From Neorhizobium huautlense (lineage in GTDB: Bacteria > Pseudomonadota > Alphaproteobacteria > Rhizobiales > Rhizobiaceae): a stretch of DNA of 64,000 nucleotides. Each line of letters starts with the position of its first letter. Position 1 is the stretch's first letter. The translations under genes and the position numbers were made by a program. Below are positions 9,663 to 17,782 of this stretch, piece by piece. The notes beneath the pieces were generated by a model. The model saw only the letters and a list, made by a program, of their open reading frames with translations. It did no database searches and was not told where the DNA came from. The stretch is taken from positions 62,001 to 126,000 of the forward strand of contig NZ_PVBM01000008.1 of NCBI RefSeq assembly GCF_002968575.1. Direction: 5' to 3'.

Positions 9663-9960
9663 CGCAACGCCCCTTCAAGGAGGTTTTCCGACCCGAAATT
9701 CTGAGGAGGTGCGTGACGCCGTCCGCTTTCCCCGAAAGGCTATATGAAGAATCCATGACAAGCTCCTGGCGGGCAAGATGGGGAGATTTACGACGAACCG
9801 CCAAGGCTGGATTTTGAAAGCCCTGTCAAATAAACGTGATACGGCGCTTACCCTCTCGCGGAAACGCTCCCTTGCCGCGATTGTTTAACTCCCTAGGTGT
9901 GACTTGATAGGAGCGAAAGGGCTGGTTTTGACAAGGCGTGAGACAGCTCAGGAAGCAGCC
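9663..9960. other. Divergent intergenic region
   Basis: This 298-bp gap separates the minus-strand CDP-alcohol transferase from the plus-strand dehydrogenase cluster and must contain two promoters. I see no RNA gene, strong hairpin or repeat in it. GAGGAGG-like sequence near 9702-9708 is not followed by a credible reading frame. Confidence 0.5.
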
Positions 9961-10929
9961 GTGACGAATGAAAGCCGTGCGCTGTGGTTCGAAGGACCAG
10001 GGCGCTGCATGCTGCGTTCCGAAGCCCTTCCTGCGGAAGCGGGAGGCGAAGCCACGGTTCGTGCGCTTTTCAGCGGCATCAGCCGCGGTACCGAATCCCT
10101 CGTCTTCGAAGGACGCGTGCCGGAAAGCGAATATGAGCGCATGCGGGCGCCTCATCAGGCTGGCCGGTTCCCTTTTCCCGTCAAATACGGATACGCCGCC
10201 GTGGGTGTCGTGGAGGCGGGGCCTGCCTCTTTGGTGGGAAGGCCTGTCTTCTGTCTTCATCCACATCAGGATCGGTTTCGCGTACCAACCGGTTCCGTCC
10301 ACACCCTGCCGGAGGATCTTCCGCCCGAACGGGCTGTCCTTGCCGCCAATATGGAAACCGCTCTCAATATCATTTGGGACGCGAGGATCCAGCCGGGTGA
10401 TCGGGTTGCCGTCTTCGGCGCCGGCGTTGTCGGGCTGATGGTTGCCTATCTGGCATCGCGGATCATCGGCACCGAAACGATGGTTTGCGACATAATCGAG
10501 GACCGTTTGGAAGCCGCGAGAACTTTGGGCGTCCGCTTCACCCTGCCGGATGCGATCCCGCACGATTGCGATGTATTGATCAACGCTTCCGCCTCCGACG
10601 TGGCGCTTGCCGCCGCCCTCGACCATGCCGGATGCGAAGCCCGTATCGTCGAGGCCAGCTGGTATGGAGAGCGGCTTGCGCAAATCCCCCTGGGCGGCGC
10701 TTTCCACGCCCGGCGGCTTTCCATCGTCAGCTCCCAGGTCGGTACGTTGCCGCCGGACCACCGCCCTCGCTGGAATGCCAGGCGGCGAATGGCGAAGGCC
10801 CTTCAGCTCCTTGCCGACAGCAAGCTCGATTGCCTGATTTCGGGAGAAACCGCCTTCCAGACATTGGCCGACGATTATGCACGCATAATCGGCTCGCCCG
10901 CCACGCTCTGCCACCGTATTCGCTTTTGA
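9961..10929 (+). CDS. MDR-family (zinc-type) dehydrogenase of the PTPS cluster
   Basis: This is a 322-aa medium-chain dehydrogenase/reductase. The Rossmann motif VAVFGAGVVGLMVAYLAS lies at about residues 158-175. The substrate domain has FSGISRGTESLVFEGRVP near residue 40, typical of the short MDR proteins that sit next to 6-pyruvoyltetrahydropterin-like genes in rhizobia. The classical catalytic-zinc GHE motif is not visible. I prefer the GTG at 9961, which has AGGAAGC upstream, over the ATG at 9904, which adds 19 residues of poor character. It heads a four-gene run with PTPS-like, glycosyltransferase and methyltransferase genes, so it probably oxidises or reduces an intermediate in that pathway. 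Confidence 0.72.
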   Translation: MTNESRALWFEGPGRCMLRSEALPAEAGGEATVRALFSGISRGTESLVFEGRVPESEYERMRAPHQAGRFPFPVKYGYAAVGVVEAGPASLVGRPVFCLHPHQDRFRVPTGSVHTLPEDLPPERAVLAANMETALNIIWDARIQPGDRVAVFGAGVVGLMVAYLASRIIGTETMVCDIIEDRLEAARTLGVRFTLPDAIPHDCDVLINASASDVALAAALDHAGCEARIVEASWYGERLAQIPLGGAFHARRLSIVSSQVGTLPPDHRPRWNARRRMAKALQLLADSKLDCLISGETAFQTLADDYARIIGSPATLCHRIRF

Positions 10930-10938
10930 GGAAATCCC

Positions 10939-11337
10939 ATGTTCGCCGTCGAAGTCCGTGATCACGTCATGATCGCGCATAGCCTTCCCCGCCCGGTTTT
11001 CGGGCCCGCACAGGGCCTGCACGGGGCAACTTTCGTGGTCGACACCGCCTTTTTCACCGAAGACCTAGATGACAACGGATTGGCCGTCGATATCGGATTG
11101 GCCATCGACGTTCTGAAAGAAGTCCTTGCGCCGCTGAACTATCAGAATCTAGATACGCTCGAGATATTCGCCGGCCGGGTAACGACGACGGAATTTCTCG
11201 CGAAGTACATTTTCGACCGTATCGCCGAGGCGATCGGCAAAGGCCGGCTGGGCGGCGATGGTGGGCGCATCCGAAAACTGCGCGTTATGCTGCACGAATC
11301 CCATATGGCCCGAGGCTGGTATGAGGCCGCGTTGTGA
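10939..11337 (+). CDS. 6-pyruvoyltetrahydropterin synthase-like protein with altered active site
   Basis: This 132-aa protein has the length and layout of the PTPS/QueD T-fold family: an N-terminal strand with His14 (MIAHSL), LHGATFVVD at 27-35, VDIGLAIDVLKEVL in the middle, TTEFLAKYIFDRI, and a C-terminal LHESHMARG with the substrate-binding glutamate. Several active-site residues are changed. The usual HGH zinc pair reads HGA, so one zinc ligand is missing. No cysteine precedes it, and the usual LDHxxLN reads LNYQNLD, replacing the catalytic histidine. It overlaps the next gene by four bases. It probably acts on a pterin-like or sugar-like substrate by different chemistry, or no longer as an enzyme. 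Confidence 0.75.
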   Translation: MFAVEVRDHVMIAHSLPRPVFGPAQGLHGATFVVDTAFFTEDLDDNGLAVDIGLAIDVLKEVLAPLNYQNLDTLEIFAGRVTTTEFLAKYIFDRIAEAIGKGRLGGDGGRIRKLRVMLHESHMARGWYEAAL

Positions 11338-12380
11338 ACCGGAACCTCATCTTTGCCTACCCCGGAGACCTGGAAACCCGGACGGGCGGATACGGCTACG
11401 ACCGGCGCGTCATCGCATCGCTTGCCGAACGTGGTTGGAATATCGAGCTGGTTTCGCTCGGTGAGGGTTTTCCAACTCCTAGCAACGCCCAGCTGGACGA
11501 CGCAGGGCGACATCTTTCCGGCAAGTGCAGGGCCGGAAGTCTCGTGATGATCGACGGGCTTGCCTTCGGGGTCATGAACCAATGGGCTGCGCGAGAGGCC
11601 AAAAGGCTTAAGATACTGGCGCTCGTGCATCATCCTCTGGCTCTGGAAACGGGGCTGAGTGAGGTGAGGCAACAGGAGTTCAAAGCACGGGAGAAGGCGG
11701 CGCTGGAACACAGCCGGGGCGTAATCGTCACATCGCACGCCACCGCAGCAGAACTTGCGGCGAACTACCAGGTGCCGTTTGAAAAGATCGCGGTGGCCAC
11801 CCCGGGGGTCGATCCAGCGCCCCTCGCGGTCGGTGGGGGCGACCCGCCGCTGATCCTTAGCATCGGCACCCTGACCCGCCGCAAGGGCCACGACGTGCTG
11901 ATCTGCGCGCTCGAAAAGGTCCAGGGCCTGCCTTGGATCTGCCGCATCGTCGGAAGCAAGACCCTCGATCCAGGCGTCACGGCGGCGCTCGAACGACAGG
12001 TCGCCCAGTCGGGCCTGGGCGATCGGATCGACTTTGCCGGCCAGTTGGACGACGTACGCGGCGAGCTCGCCAAAGCCGACATTTTTGCGCTCGCCAGCCG
12101 GTATGAGGGCTATGGCATGGTCTTTGCCGAAGCGCTCGCACAAGGCCTGCCCATTGTCGCCTGCGCAGCCGGTGCGGTTCCGGATGTGGTGCCGGAAAGC
12201 GCCGGCTTCCTTGTACCTCCGGATGATCCGGAGACTTTTGCTGCCGCATTGCGCCGACTGTTGCAGGAACCCGAGACGCGCATTGCCATGGCGGACGCCG
12301 CTGCGATCGCGGGCGCAAGTTTGCCGTCCTGGAAAGACACGGCCACAGTCATATCCGACTATCTGGAGGCGGTGCAGTGA
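11334..12380 (+). CDS. Glycosyltransferase, GT4 family
   Basis: This 348-aa protein has the GT-B fold of GT4 retaining glycosyltransferases. The N-terminal domain starts FAYPGDLETRTGGYGYDRR, the family glycine-rich loop. The C-terminal domain begins near LILSIGTLTRRKGHDVLI, and the E-x7-E donor motif is EGYGMVFAEALAQGLP near residue 258, followed by AGAVPDVV. The gene overlaps both neighbours by four bases, so translation is coupled with the PTPS-like and methyltransferase genes. This coupling suggests that a sugar is transferred to the pterin- or flavin-like product of the cluster. Donor and acceptor are unknown. Confidence 0.83.
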   Translation: MNRNLIFAYPGDLETRTGGYGYDRRVIASLAERGWNIELVSLGEGFPTPSNAQLDDAGRHLSGKCRAGSLVMIDGLAFGVMNQWAAREAKRLKILALVHHPLALETGLSEVRQQEFKAREKAALEHSRGVIVTSHATAAELAANYQVPFEKIAVATPGVDPAPLAVGGGDPPLILSIGTLTRRKGHDVLICALEKVQGLPWICRIVGSKTLDPGVTAALERQVAQSGLGDRIDFAGQLDDVRGELAKADIFALASRYEGYGMVFAEALAQGLPIVACAAGAVPDVVPESAGFLVPPDDPETFAAALRRLLQEPETRIAMADAAAIAGASLPSWKDTATVISDYLEAVQ

Positions 12381-13162
12381 CCGGCTTCGGCAAGACATGG
12401 CTTGCCTTGCGGGAGCCGGTAGACGTCCGCTCCCGCGATCAGGCCTTGCTGGCCGGAGCGATCGAAGCCGTCAGGAACACAAACAGGGACGGCATTCTCG
12501 ACATCGGATGCGGCACCGGTTCGACTTTGCGCACCCTTTCGCCCAAGATAGGCGGAAACCGCCGCTGGAGGTTGTTCGATCACGATCCGCAACTGCTGAA
12601 TGAGGCCCGACGCCGCCACCTGGGCGAAGCGGAGTTCCTCTGCGGAGATCTGAACGATCTGGAAGCACTGCCGCTTGCCGATGTTGGTCTGGTGACGGCG
12701 TCGGCGCTTTTTGATCTCTGTTCCGAACGATACATCCTGGCATTTGTCGAAAAGATGTCTGAAGTCGGCGCCTGCCTCTATGCCGCATTAAATTATGACG
12801 GCGAGATGCACTGGTCGACAACACATGCCCTCGATGAGGCGATCATGGCGAGTTTCAATGCCCATCAGTTGAGTAACAAGGGATTCGGCCTATCGCTCGG
12901 ACCGACGGCGTGGCAAACACTGTCGGAATGCCTGCGAAAAAGAGGCTATTCGGTCAAGACTGCCGCTTCGCCTTGGATCATGACAGCGGCCGACGCGGAG
13001 CTGCAACGGCTCTTTCTCGATGGAATAATCCGCGCAGTTCAGGAATATGGCCTGCTCGATGCAGCTGAGGTCGATGACTGGGCAGAATTCCGGACCGCGA
13101 TGATCGATCGGCCGGAATGTTCATGCCGTGTCGGCCATCAGGATATCCTCGCAATCCGGTAA
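12377..13162 (+). CDS. Class I SAM-dependent methyltransferase
   Basis: This 261-aa protein has SAM motif I ILDIGCGTGSTLRTL near residues 39-53, strand-2 acidic motif LFDHDPQLL, and LGEAEFLCGDLNDLE, all typical of small-molecule methyltransferases. It overlaps the glycosyltransferase gene by four bases at its start. Its 3' end runs 42 bases into the convergent RibD-like gene. Within the cluster it probably methylates the glycosylated or reduced intermediate. The acceptor is not predictable. Confidence 0.78.
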   Translation: MTGFGKTWLALREPVDVRSRDQALLAGAIEAVRNTNRDGILDIGCGTGSTLRTLSPKIGGNRRWRLFDHDPQLLNEARRRHLGEAEFLCGDLNDLEALPLADVGLVTASALFDLCSERYILAFVEKMSEVGACLYAALNYDGEMHWSTTHALDEAIMASFNAHQLSNKGFGLSLGPTAWQTLSECLRKRGYSVKTAASPWIMTAADAELQRLFLDGIIRAVQEYGLLDAAEVDDWAEFRTAMIDRPECSCRVGHQDILAIR

Positions 13163-13948
13163 TGCCGCCGCCCGCTGGGCTTCGACACGTAGATTGCAGT
13201 CGAAAACGATATCGGTGCCGATGTTGTACACTTGAACTTCAGGACGGCGCGCCTGAGAAAGCCGATCGATTGGCGTGAGCCGGATACCTGCCGGCCCCGA
13301 GCCGATAATGATAGGTGAGACGGAAACATGCAGCCGATCGACCAATTGCGCGTCGATGAAGCGCGAGATCGTGTTTGCCCCTCCTTCGACCAGCACGGAG
13401 GTAAGGTCTCGCTCGGTGAGGGCCGCAAGAATATCGCGGGGCGACAGGCTGCCATCCGCTTGTCGTGGCAATGAGATCAGCTCATGCCCGCCATTGCGGC
13501 GTGCCACGTCGTCCGCCTGTATGACGATAACTGGCATCCCGCCGTCGTTCAGCATCTTGGCGCGGTGGGGCATGCGTCCGTTGCAATCCACCACGACACG
13601 CACGGGGCTCCTTCCGGGTGCGGCGCGAACGGAAAGGCTCGGATCATCCGCCACCACCGTTCCGACGCCGACGACGACGGCATCGACCAGGGCACGGCAA
13701 CGGTGCAGATGGGCGATCCCGTCGGATCCTGAAACATCCTGGGCGTCCCCCATCGGAGTTGCGATTCGGCCATCGAGCGATTGGCCGACTTGTGCCAGGA
13801 CGAATTGCCCACTCCGCCGGGCGATCGGGGCGTAAAGGGGCAGACAGGAGACGTCGGCATCCGGGGAAAGCACGCGAGGCCCGATCAGGCCCTCGCGAAG
13901 CGAGAGCAGATGCTGCCACATCTCGTCGGTTACTCTGACTGATTGCAT
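13121..13948 (-). CDS. RibD C-terminal-like (deaminoreductase-fold) reductase
   Basis: This 275-aa protein matches the NADPH-dependent reductase domain of RibD and bacterial dihydrofolate-reductase-like proteins. Characteristic stretches are LAQVGQSLDGRIATPMG, VDAVVVGVGTVVADDPSLSVR and VLVEGGANTISRFI. The zinc-dependent deaminase domain of full RibD is absent; instead about 45 extra residues precede the reductase. It lies convergently to the PTPS-GT4-methyltransferase run and overlaps it by 42 bases. Reductases of this type act on pyrimidine or pterin intermediates, which agrees with the neighbouring PTPS-like gene. It is not expected to be the main riboflavin enzyme. Confidence 0.75.
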   Translation of the reverse strand: MQSVRVTDEMWQHLLSLREGLIGPRVLSPDADVSCLPLYAPIARRSGQFVLAQVGQSLDGRIATPMGDAQDVSGSDGIAHLHRCRALVDAVVVGVGTVVADDPSLSVRAAPGRSPVRVVVDCNGRMPHRAKMLNDGGMPVIVIQADDVARRNGGHELISLPRQADGSLSPRDILAALTERDLTSVLVEGGANTISRFIDAQLVDRLHVSVSPIIIGSGPAGIRLTPIDRLSQARRPEVQVYNIGTDIVFDCNLRVEAQRAAALPDCEDILMADTA

Positions 13949-14194
13949 CCATCGCCTCGTTAGCCGGCCGGAAACTGGAAATGCCGCGACGAAAAAGAAG
14001 TTCCGTTGCCTATGCTATATAGGTTTAGCGCATCCCAAGAAACTCACCTTGTGGATACTCCCAAGACCCGTCAACCCGGAGGATGCGGGTCCGGGGCGGC
14101 CGGATCTGAGTCCGATTACCCCTTCGCCATAAGGCTTAGCCTCATCTCATTGCCTTACTCGCCTCACGGGGCTTACCCAGTTATCAGATGATCA

Positions 14195-15433
14195 ATGCGC
14201 GAAAGCGACACTGATCCTCTGAACCTGGGGCATCATCTGATGATTGCGATGGGACGCTTCGCCAAGATTTCCAACCCCTTGATATCGATCGCGATTCTGG
14301 CGCTCGCTTTTGCGATGCTTTACGCGGTTGGGATACAGGGCGTGATGAAGGCCGGGCCGATCGGCGACGACTTCATGGTTTTCTATCGGGCCGGAGGCTT
14401 GTTCCTACGAGGTGGCGACCCTTGGCTCGCGCTCATGAATAGCCCGCAGCCTTATTCCTACCCGCCACACTCACTCTCGATTATTGTCGCGTTTGGCCTT
14501 CTTCCGCAATCTATCGCCCTTGCCCTTCATATTGCGATCTGCTTGGGCGCCATTGCGGCCATGTGCTACTGCGCCAACCAATGGTTTCTGAACATAAAGA
14601 GCTTCAGAAGCATGACCATTGCACAAGCCTTGGCGCTGGCTCTGATCATCGGCAACCCCTACACTGCAACCAGCTTGTACCAGGGACAGATGACATTGCC
14701 GGTCATGGCTGCACTGTTGTTATCCTGGCATTTCCGGCAAAAGGACCGATGGGTGACGGCGGGCGTTTTTCTTGCTTTTGCCACCCTGAAACCACAGCTT
14801 TCCGTTCTCTACGTCATCTGGCTGCTCATGTCGGCGAATATCGGAATGGTTCTGGTAGGCGGCTCGCTCGCCGGCCTCATGACCCTCCCCGGCGCACTGC
14901 TCCTTGGCCCGTTGAAACCATTCGAAAGCTGGCTGACCTCACTTGGCGGCTATTCGCAAGTTTCCATCAATGCACCGGGCTCGCCCTTCGTCGTCGGCAT
15001 GGAAAGCCTTCTCGTCGCGCACGGGCTCGAGCCGGACCGCCTGTGGCTGATCCTGCTGTGCCTCGCGGGGACGGCGCTTCTATTCAGGTACCGGCGCCAT
15101 CTCGACCAGACGGTCATCTTGCACGCACTGCTCGTGCTTTCATTCACGTTTCTCTATGCGCACGACTACGACTATGTCGCGGTCATCCTGCTCTGGAGCT
15201 ACGGGATGATGATGGTCCTCCATAGCGCCAGCTTTGCAAAATTGAGCCTTTACGCCATTTTGGCGCTCGGCTTCTTCATACCGCAGAGATTGCTTCGCGA
15301 TGTCGACATTCCGCTCATCGTCCATTCACGCACATTGATCCTCGCAGCGCTTTGCCTGGCGGTAATCGTCTGGAGCAACGAGATCAGTCGCACTGCAGCT
15401 CCCAACAAGCGTTATTCCTCCGTCGCAGCCTGA
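14195..15433 (+). CDS. Membrane glycosyltransferase, GT87 (DUF2029) family
   Basis: This is a 412-aa protein with about ten membrane helices. GDDFMVFYRAGGLFLRGGDPW in the first periplasmic loop and SYPPHSLSII shortly after it are hallmarks of GT87/GT-C polyprenol-phosphate-mannose dependent transferases. LKPQLSVLYVIWLL is the second conserved element. Such proteins add mannose or arabinose to glycans outside the inner membrane. The start at 14195 is the longest; a start at 14240 or 14249 near the first helix is also possible. It stands alone on the plus strand and converges with the glycoside-hydrolase-like gene. Confidence 0.75.
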   Translation: MRESDTDPLNLGHHLMIAMGRFAKISNPLISIAILALAFAMLYAVGIQGVMKAGPIGDDFMVFYRAGGLFLRGGDPWLALMNSPQPYSYPPHSLSIIVAFGLLPQSIALALHIAICLGAIAAMCYCANQWFLNIKSFRSMTIAQALALALIIGNPYTATSLYQGQMTLPVMAALLLSWHFRQKDRWVTAGVFLAFATLKPQLSVLYVIWLLMSANIGMVLVGGSLAGLMTLPGALLLGPLKPFESWLTSLGGYSQVSINAPGSPFVVGMESLLVAHGLEPDRLWLILLCLAGTALLFRYRRHLDQTVILHALLVLSFTFLYAHDYDYVAVILLWSYGMMMVLHSASFAKLSLYAILALGFFIPQRLLRDVDIPLIVHSRTLILAALCLAVIVWSNEISRTAAPNKRYSSVAA

Positions 15434-15463
15434 TCTGTCGCAGTCGTTGGCAACGATCTCGAA

Positions 15464-16996
15464 TCAATTCTCCAAGAGCCGTTGTACGGCCTCCCATTTC
15501 GGATGGCTCGCACCCTCGATCTCCAGCAGCCCCCAGCTTCCCCATTTGCTTGGCTCGCCCATGGAGGCAAAAACCGCGTACAGATCGCCGCCGGCCGCCC
15601 ACCAGTTCTGGATATGCCGAATGTAGAGCTCCCCCATACGGGGATCCCTGTTGGCGGCGATAAACAGATCCGTCAGCTTTTCGTTGTTTTCGGCGCCGCC
15701 GAAACCGACGAGGTGCTGGCCCCCTTCATAGGCATAAAGTTTCACGCCATGCTCTCGCGCGATTTCCGCCTGAGTTTCGATGGATCTCTTGTTTTCCGTC
15801 TCGATTTCCTTTGCCAACTCGAAGAAGATCCGGCTGAGCGGCCAGGTGGAGACTTCGTCCGCCCGCTCCGGCGCTCCAAGTCCGCCGCCGAAATAGGGGG
15901 CGATGGCCAGCACATCCGCGTGTCTCTCCACCCCTTTCCAGGACATGATGGTCGTGCTCGTCCAATCGTTCGCCGCCTGGGCGCAATAAACGCCGATGAT
16001 CCGATGCCTGTCGGCACCGAACACATCTTCCCATCTCGAGATGATCTGCGTCGCGCGATGGGCATAATATCGAAGCTGTGCTTGGTAGCCGTCGTTCGAA
16101 AAGCCGAGCGCCCGCCCTTGTTTTCCCGCATAGTCCGCCTGATCGAACATCGTATTCCAGACCTCATTGGAATATTCGACATGCACGTTCAAACTAGGAT
16201 CGAGATCCTTGCGGACCTGCTCGGCGAAGCGCTGAACATAATCGTCATCGGCAAGATGCGGCATGTTGAACCAGGGATCGATTTTCACCTCATTACAGAG
16301 TTCGATCATGTATTCGAGCGGAACCCCGAGATCAGAGCGACCGAATTGTCCGGGTCGCGGCCTGTCGTTCCAGCTCCGCACCTTGGAATTGTTGGTGCCC
16401 ATCCAGTCCATGAAGCGCAGGGCGGACATGCCCTTGAGCCTCTGCAGAAACGGCTCTCTGAACCTGCTTTTCGGTATCGGGCCGCGCTCGTAGACCCTAA
16501 TGTTGCGAATCGGATCCGCAGGGTCGGTTTCCAATATACGGCCGGTAAAGGCGTCCGGCTTCCTCAGATTCCTGACATCGTCGCGTCCGGGAAACCGGGC
16601 CTCGAGTTCGCCGCCGCCGATATAGGTCATTCGGCCCTTCCCGTCATAGTGAACCGAAAGCTCGACAGGCAGGTTGTTGCGATGCTCGGTGAATATCAGA
16701 AAACTGTCCATCACCGATCCGTTGGGAACCCGGGTAGGGTATCCGTCTTCCGTCATCGGAGGCAGCGGCGTGTCCCAGGTGAAGGGCGCGTCCTTGATCT
16801 GGACCCGCCAGCGCGCCGCATTGTGGGCAAGATTGGAAAAGGGCTGTTCCGCGGCCCAATAGGACATGCCGCTTATATTCAGGGCCAAGCGGCCGGATGA
16901 TGGAGCGGCCGCAAGTGCCGGACCGCTGCTCGAACTGCCGAGAAAGGGCGTGATGGCGGCACTCGACAACAATTGCAGCAGCGTGCGACGGTTCAC
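15464..16996 (-). CDS. Tat-exported glycoside-hydrolase-like protein
   Basis: This 510-aa protein begins VNRRTLLQLLSSAAITPFLG, a twin-arginine type signal. The body resembles TIM-barrel cellulase-like proteins: VHVEYSNEVWN carries a candidate acid/base glutamate, KLYAYEGGQHL carries a possible nucleophile glutamate, and FNMPHLADDDYVQRF precedes them. The GTG at 16996 is chosen because AAGGAGAGCCAG lies directly before it and it places the Arg-Arg pair at residues 3-4; the longer frame to 17092 would bury the signal. It probably acts on an extracellular polysaccharide. The family assignment rests on these motifs, and the substrate is unknown. Confidence 0.65.
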   Translation of the reverse strand: MNRRTLLQLLSSAAITPFLGSSSSGPALAAAPSSGRLALNISGMSYWAAEQPFSNLAHNAARWRVQIKDAPFTWDTPLPPMTEDGYPTRVPNGSVMDSFLIFTEHRNNLPVELSVHYDGKGRMTYIGGGELEARFPGRDDVRNLRKPDAFTGRILETDPADPIRNIRVYERGPIPKSRFREPFLQRLKGMSALRFMDWMGTNNSKVRSWNDRPRPGQFGRSDLGVPLEYMIELCNEVKIDPWFNMPHLADDDYVQRFAEQVRKDLDPSLNVHVEYSNEVWNTMFDQADYAGKQGRALGFSNDGYQAQLRYYAHRATQIISRWEDVFGADRHRIIGVYCAQAANDWTSTTIMSWKGVERHADVLAIAPYFGGGLGAPERADEVSTWPLSRIFFELAKEIETENKRSIETQAEIAREHGVKLYAYEGGQHLVGFGGAENNEKLTDLFIAANRDPRMGELYIRHIQNWWAAGGDLYAVFASMGEPSKWGSWGLLEIEGASHPKWEAVQRLLEN

Positions 16997-17228
16997 CTGG
17001 CTCTCCTTGAAAGCGGACCTGCTGCTGTCTCGGCTTGAAACTTGCGGCCATCGCATCGAAAGCCATACGCGCATCGCCGGCAAGCAGCCCAAAAGGCGGC
17101 GCCGGACCCTTCAATCGGATACGCGTCTATATCTTTTGCATAGGCCGAGGCGAGTGGTATCGAGAGTTCGACCCGACCATCGAACGACTGCAAGCTGCAG
17201 CTTATTCATTGGCGGGCGAAGTAGAAAA

Positions 17229-17245
17229 TGGCGGAGAGGGTGGGA
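17229..17245. repeat. Left attachment site (copy of tRNA-Ser 3' end)
   Basis: TGGCGGAGAGGGTGGGA matches 50713-50729 base for base. The match ends where the T-loop of the tRNA would begin. It is also the left arm of a local inverted repeat: GGCGGAGA at 17230-17237 pairs with TCTCCGCC at 17247-17254. Chromosomal sequence lies to the left and island sequence to the right. Confidence 0.88.
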
Positions 17246-17509
17246 CTCTCCGCCAATTAAGCCCGCGATACCTGAGAAACAAGGGTTTCTCGTAAGCCTC
17301 TGCTCCCGTTCGGCAAATTACGATACCAGCAGGTGTACCACACGCGATACCCGGATCTCAAGGACCTCCTTTTTCGACGTCGTGATGAGGCCCTAAACTT
17401 CCCAATCGGGTGATTTAGGAGCCCGTTGCTGTCTGCTTCCCGATCGGTAAGGATCACGTTGATCTGGGAGAAATCTTCCTGTACGGTAAGCCAGTTCAGG
17501 AGACGCTCG
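17246..17509. other. Left-end non-coding segment of the island
   Basis: These 264 bases between the left att repeat and hipB carry the candidate arm repeats and presumably the hipB promoter. Apart from those repeats I see no gene or strong hairpin. Confidence 0.5.
17331..17353 (+). repeat. Candidate recombinase arm site, left end
   Basis: This 23-bp stretch (AGGTGTACCA, two bases, CGCGATACC, two bases) matches 20 of 23 positions with 50597-50619 at the other end of the island, in the same orientation. A further CGCGATACCTG lies at 17264-17274. Short repeats at both ends next to the cores are what arm-type binding sites of tyrosine recombinases look like. The function is inferred. Confidence 0.5.
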
Positions 17510-17782
17510 ATGTTCAGGTCTGCACGCGATTTCGGCACCGCTGTCAGAGAAAGACGCAAGGCGCTTGGCTGGACGCAGACCGAGCTGGCCGCCCGGTCCG
17601 GCACGGGTGAGCGTTTCATCGTCGAGCTCGAATCTGGCAAGCCAAGCTGCCAGCTTGAAAAGTCCCTGATCGTGGCGCGGACAGTCGGCATTGAGATCGG
17701 CGATCTGAGGACGGTCCGAACCGCGCCGCCCTCGCCTGATGACGACCTAGGCTTCCTGCCGACCTTCGGTGACGGTCGATAA
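17510..17782 (+). CDS. hipB: HipB-like antitoxin / XRE-family regulator
   Basis: This 90-aa protein has a Cro/C1-type helix-turn-helix: ARDFGTAVRERRKALGWTQTELAARSGTGERFIVELESGKP covers the recognition helix and the conserved FIVELESGKP end of HipB. The start at 17510 (MFRSARDF) removes 28 residues of the longer frame that do not resemble the family. It overlaps the presumed GTG start of hipA at 17770, the normal hipBA layout. HipB represses its own operon and neutralises HipA. Since hipA is broken here, this gene may be an orphan regulator. Confidence 0.78.
   Translation: MFRSARDFGTAVRERRKALGWTQTELAARSGTGERFIVELESGKPSCQLEKSLIVARTVGIEIGDLRTVRTAPPSPDDDLGFLPTFGDGR

Noticed and set aside
9826..11022. 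Long minus-strand frame opposite the dehydrogenase gene
   Set aside because: It is the antisense of a clear MDR gene and has no motif of its own.
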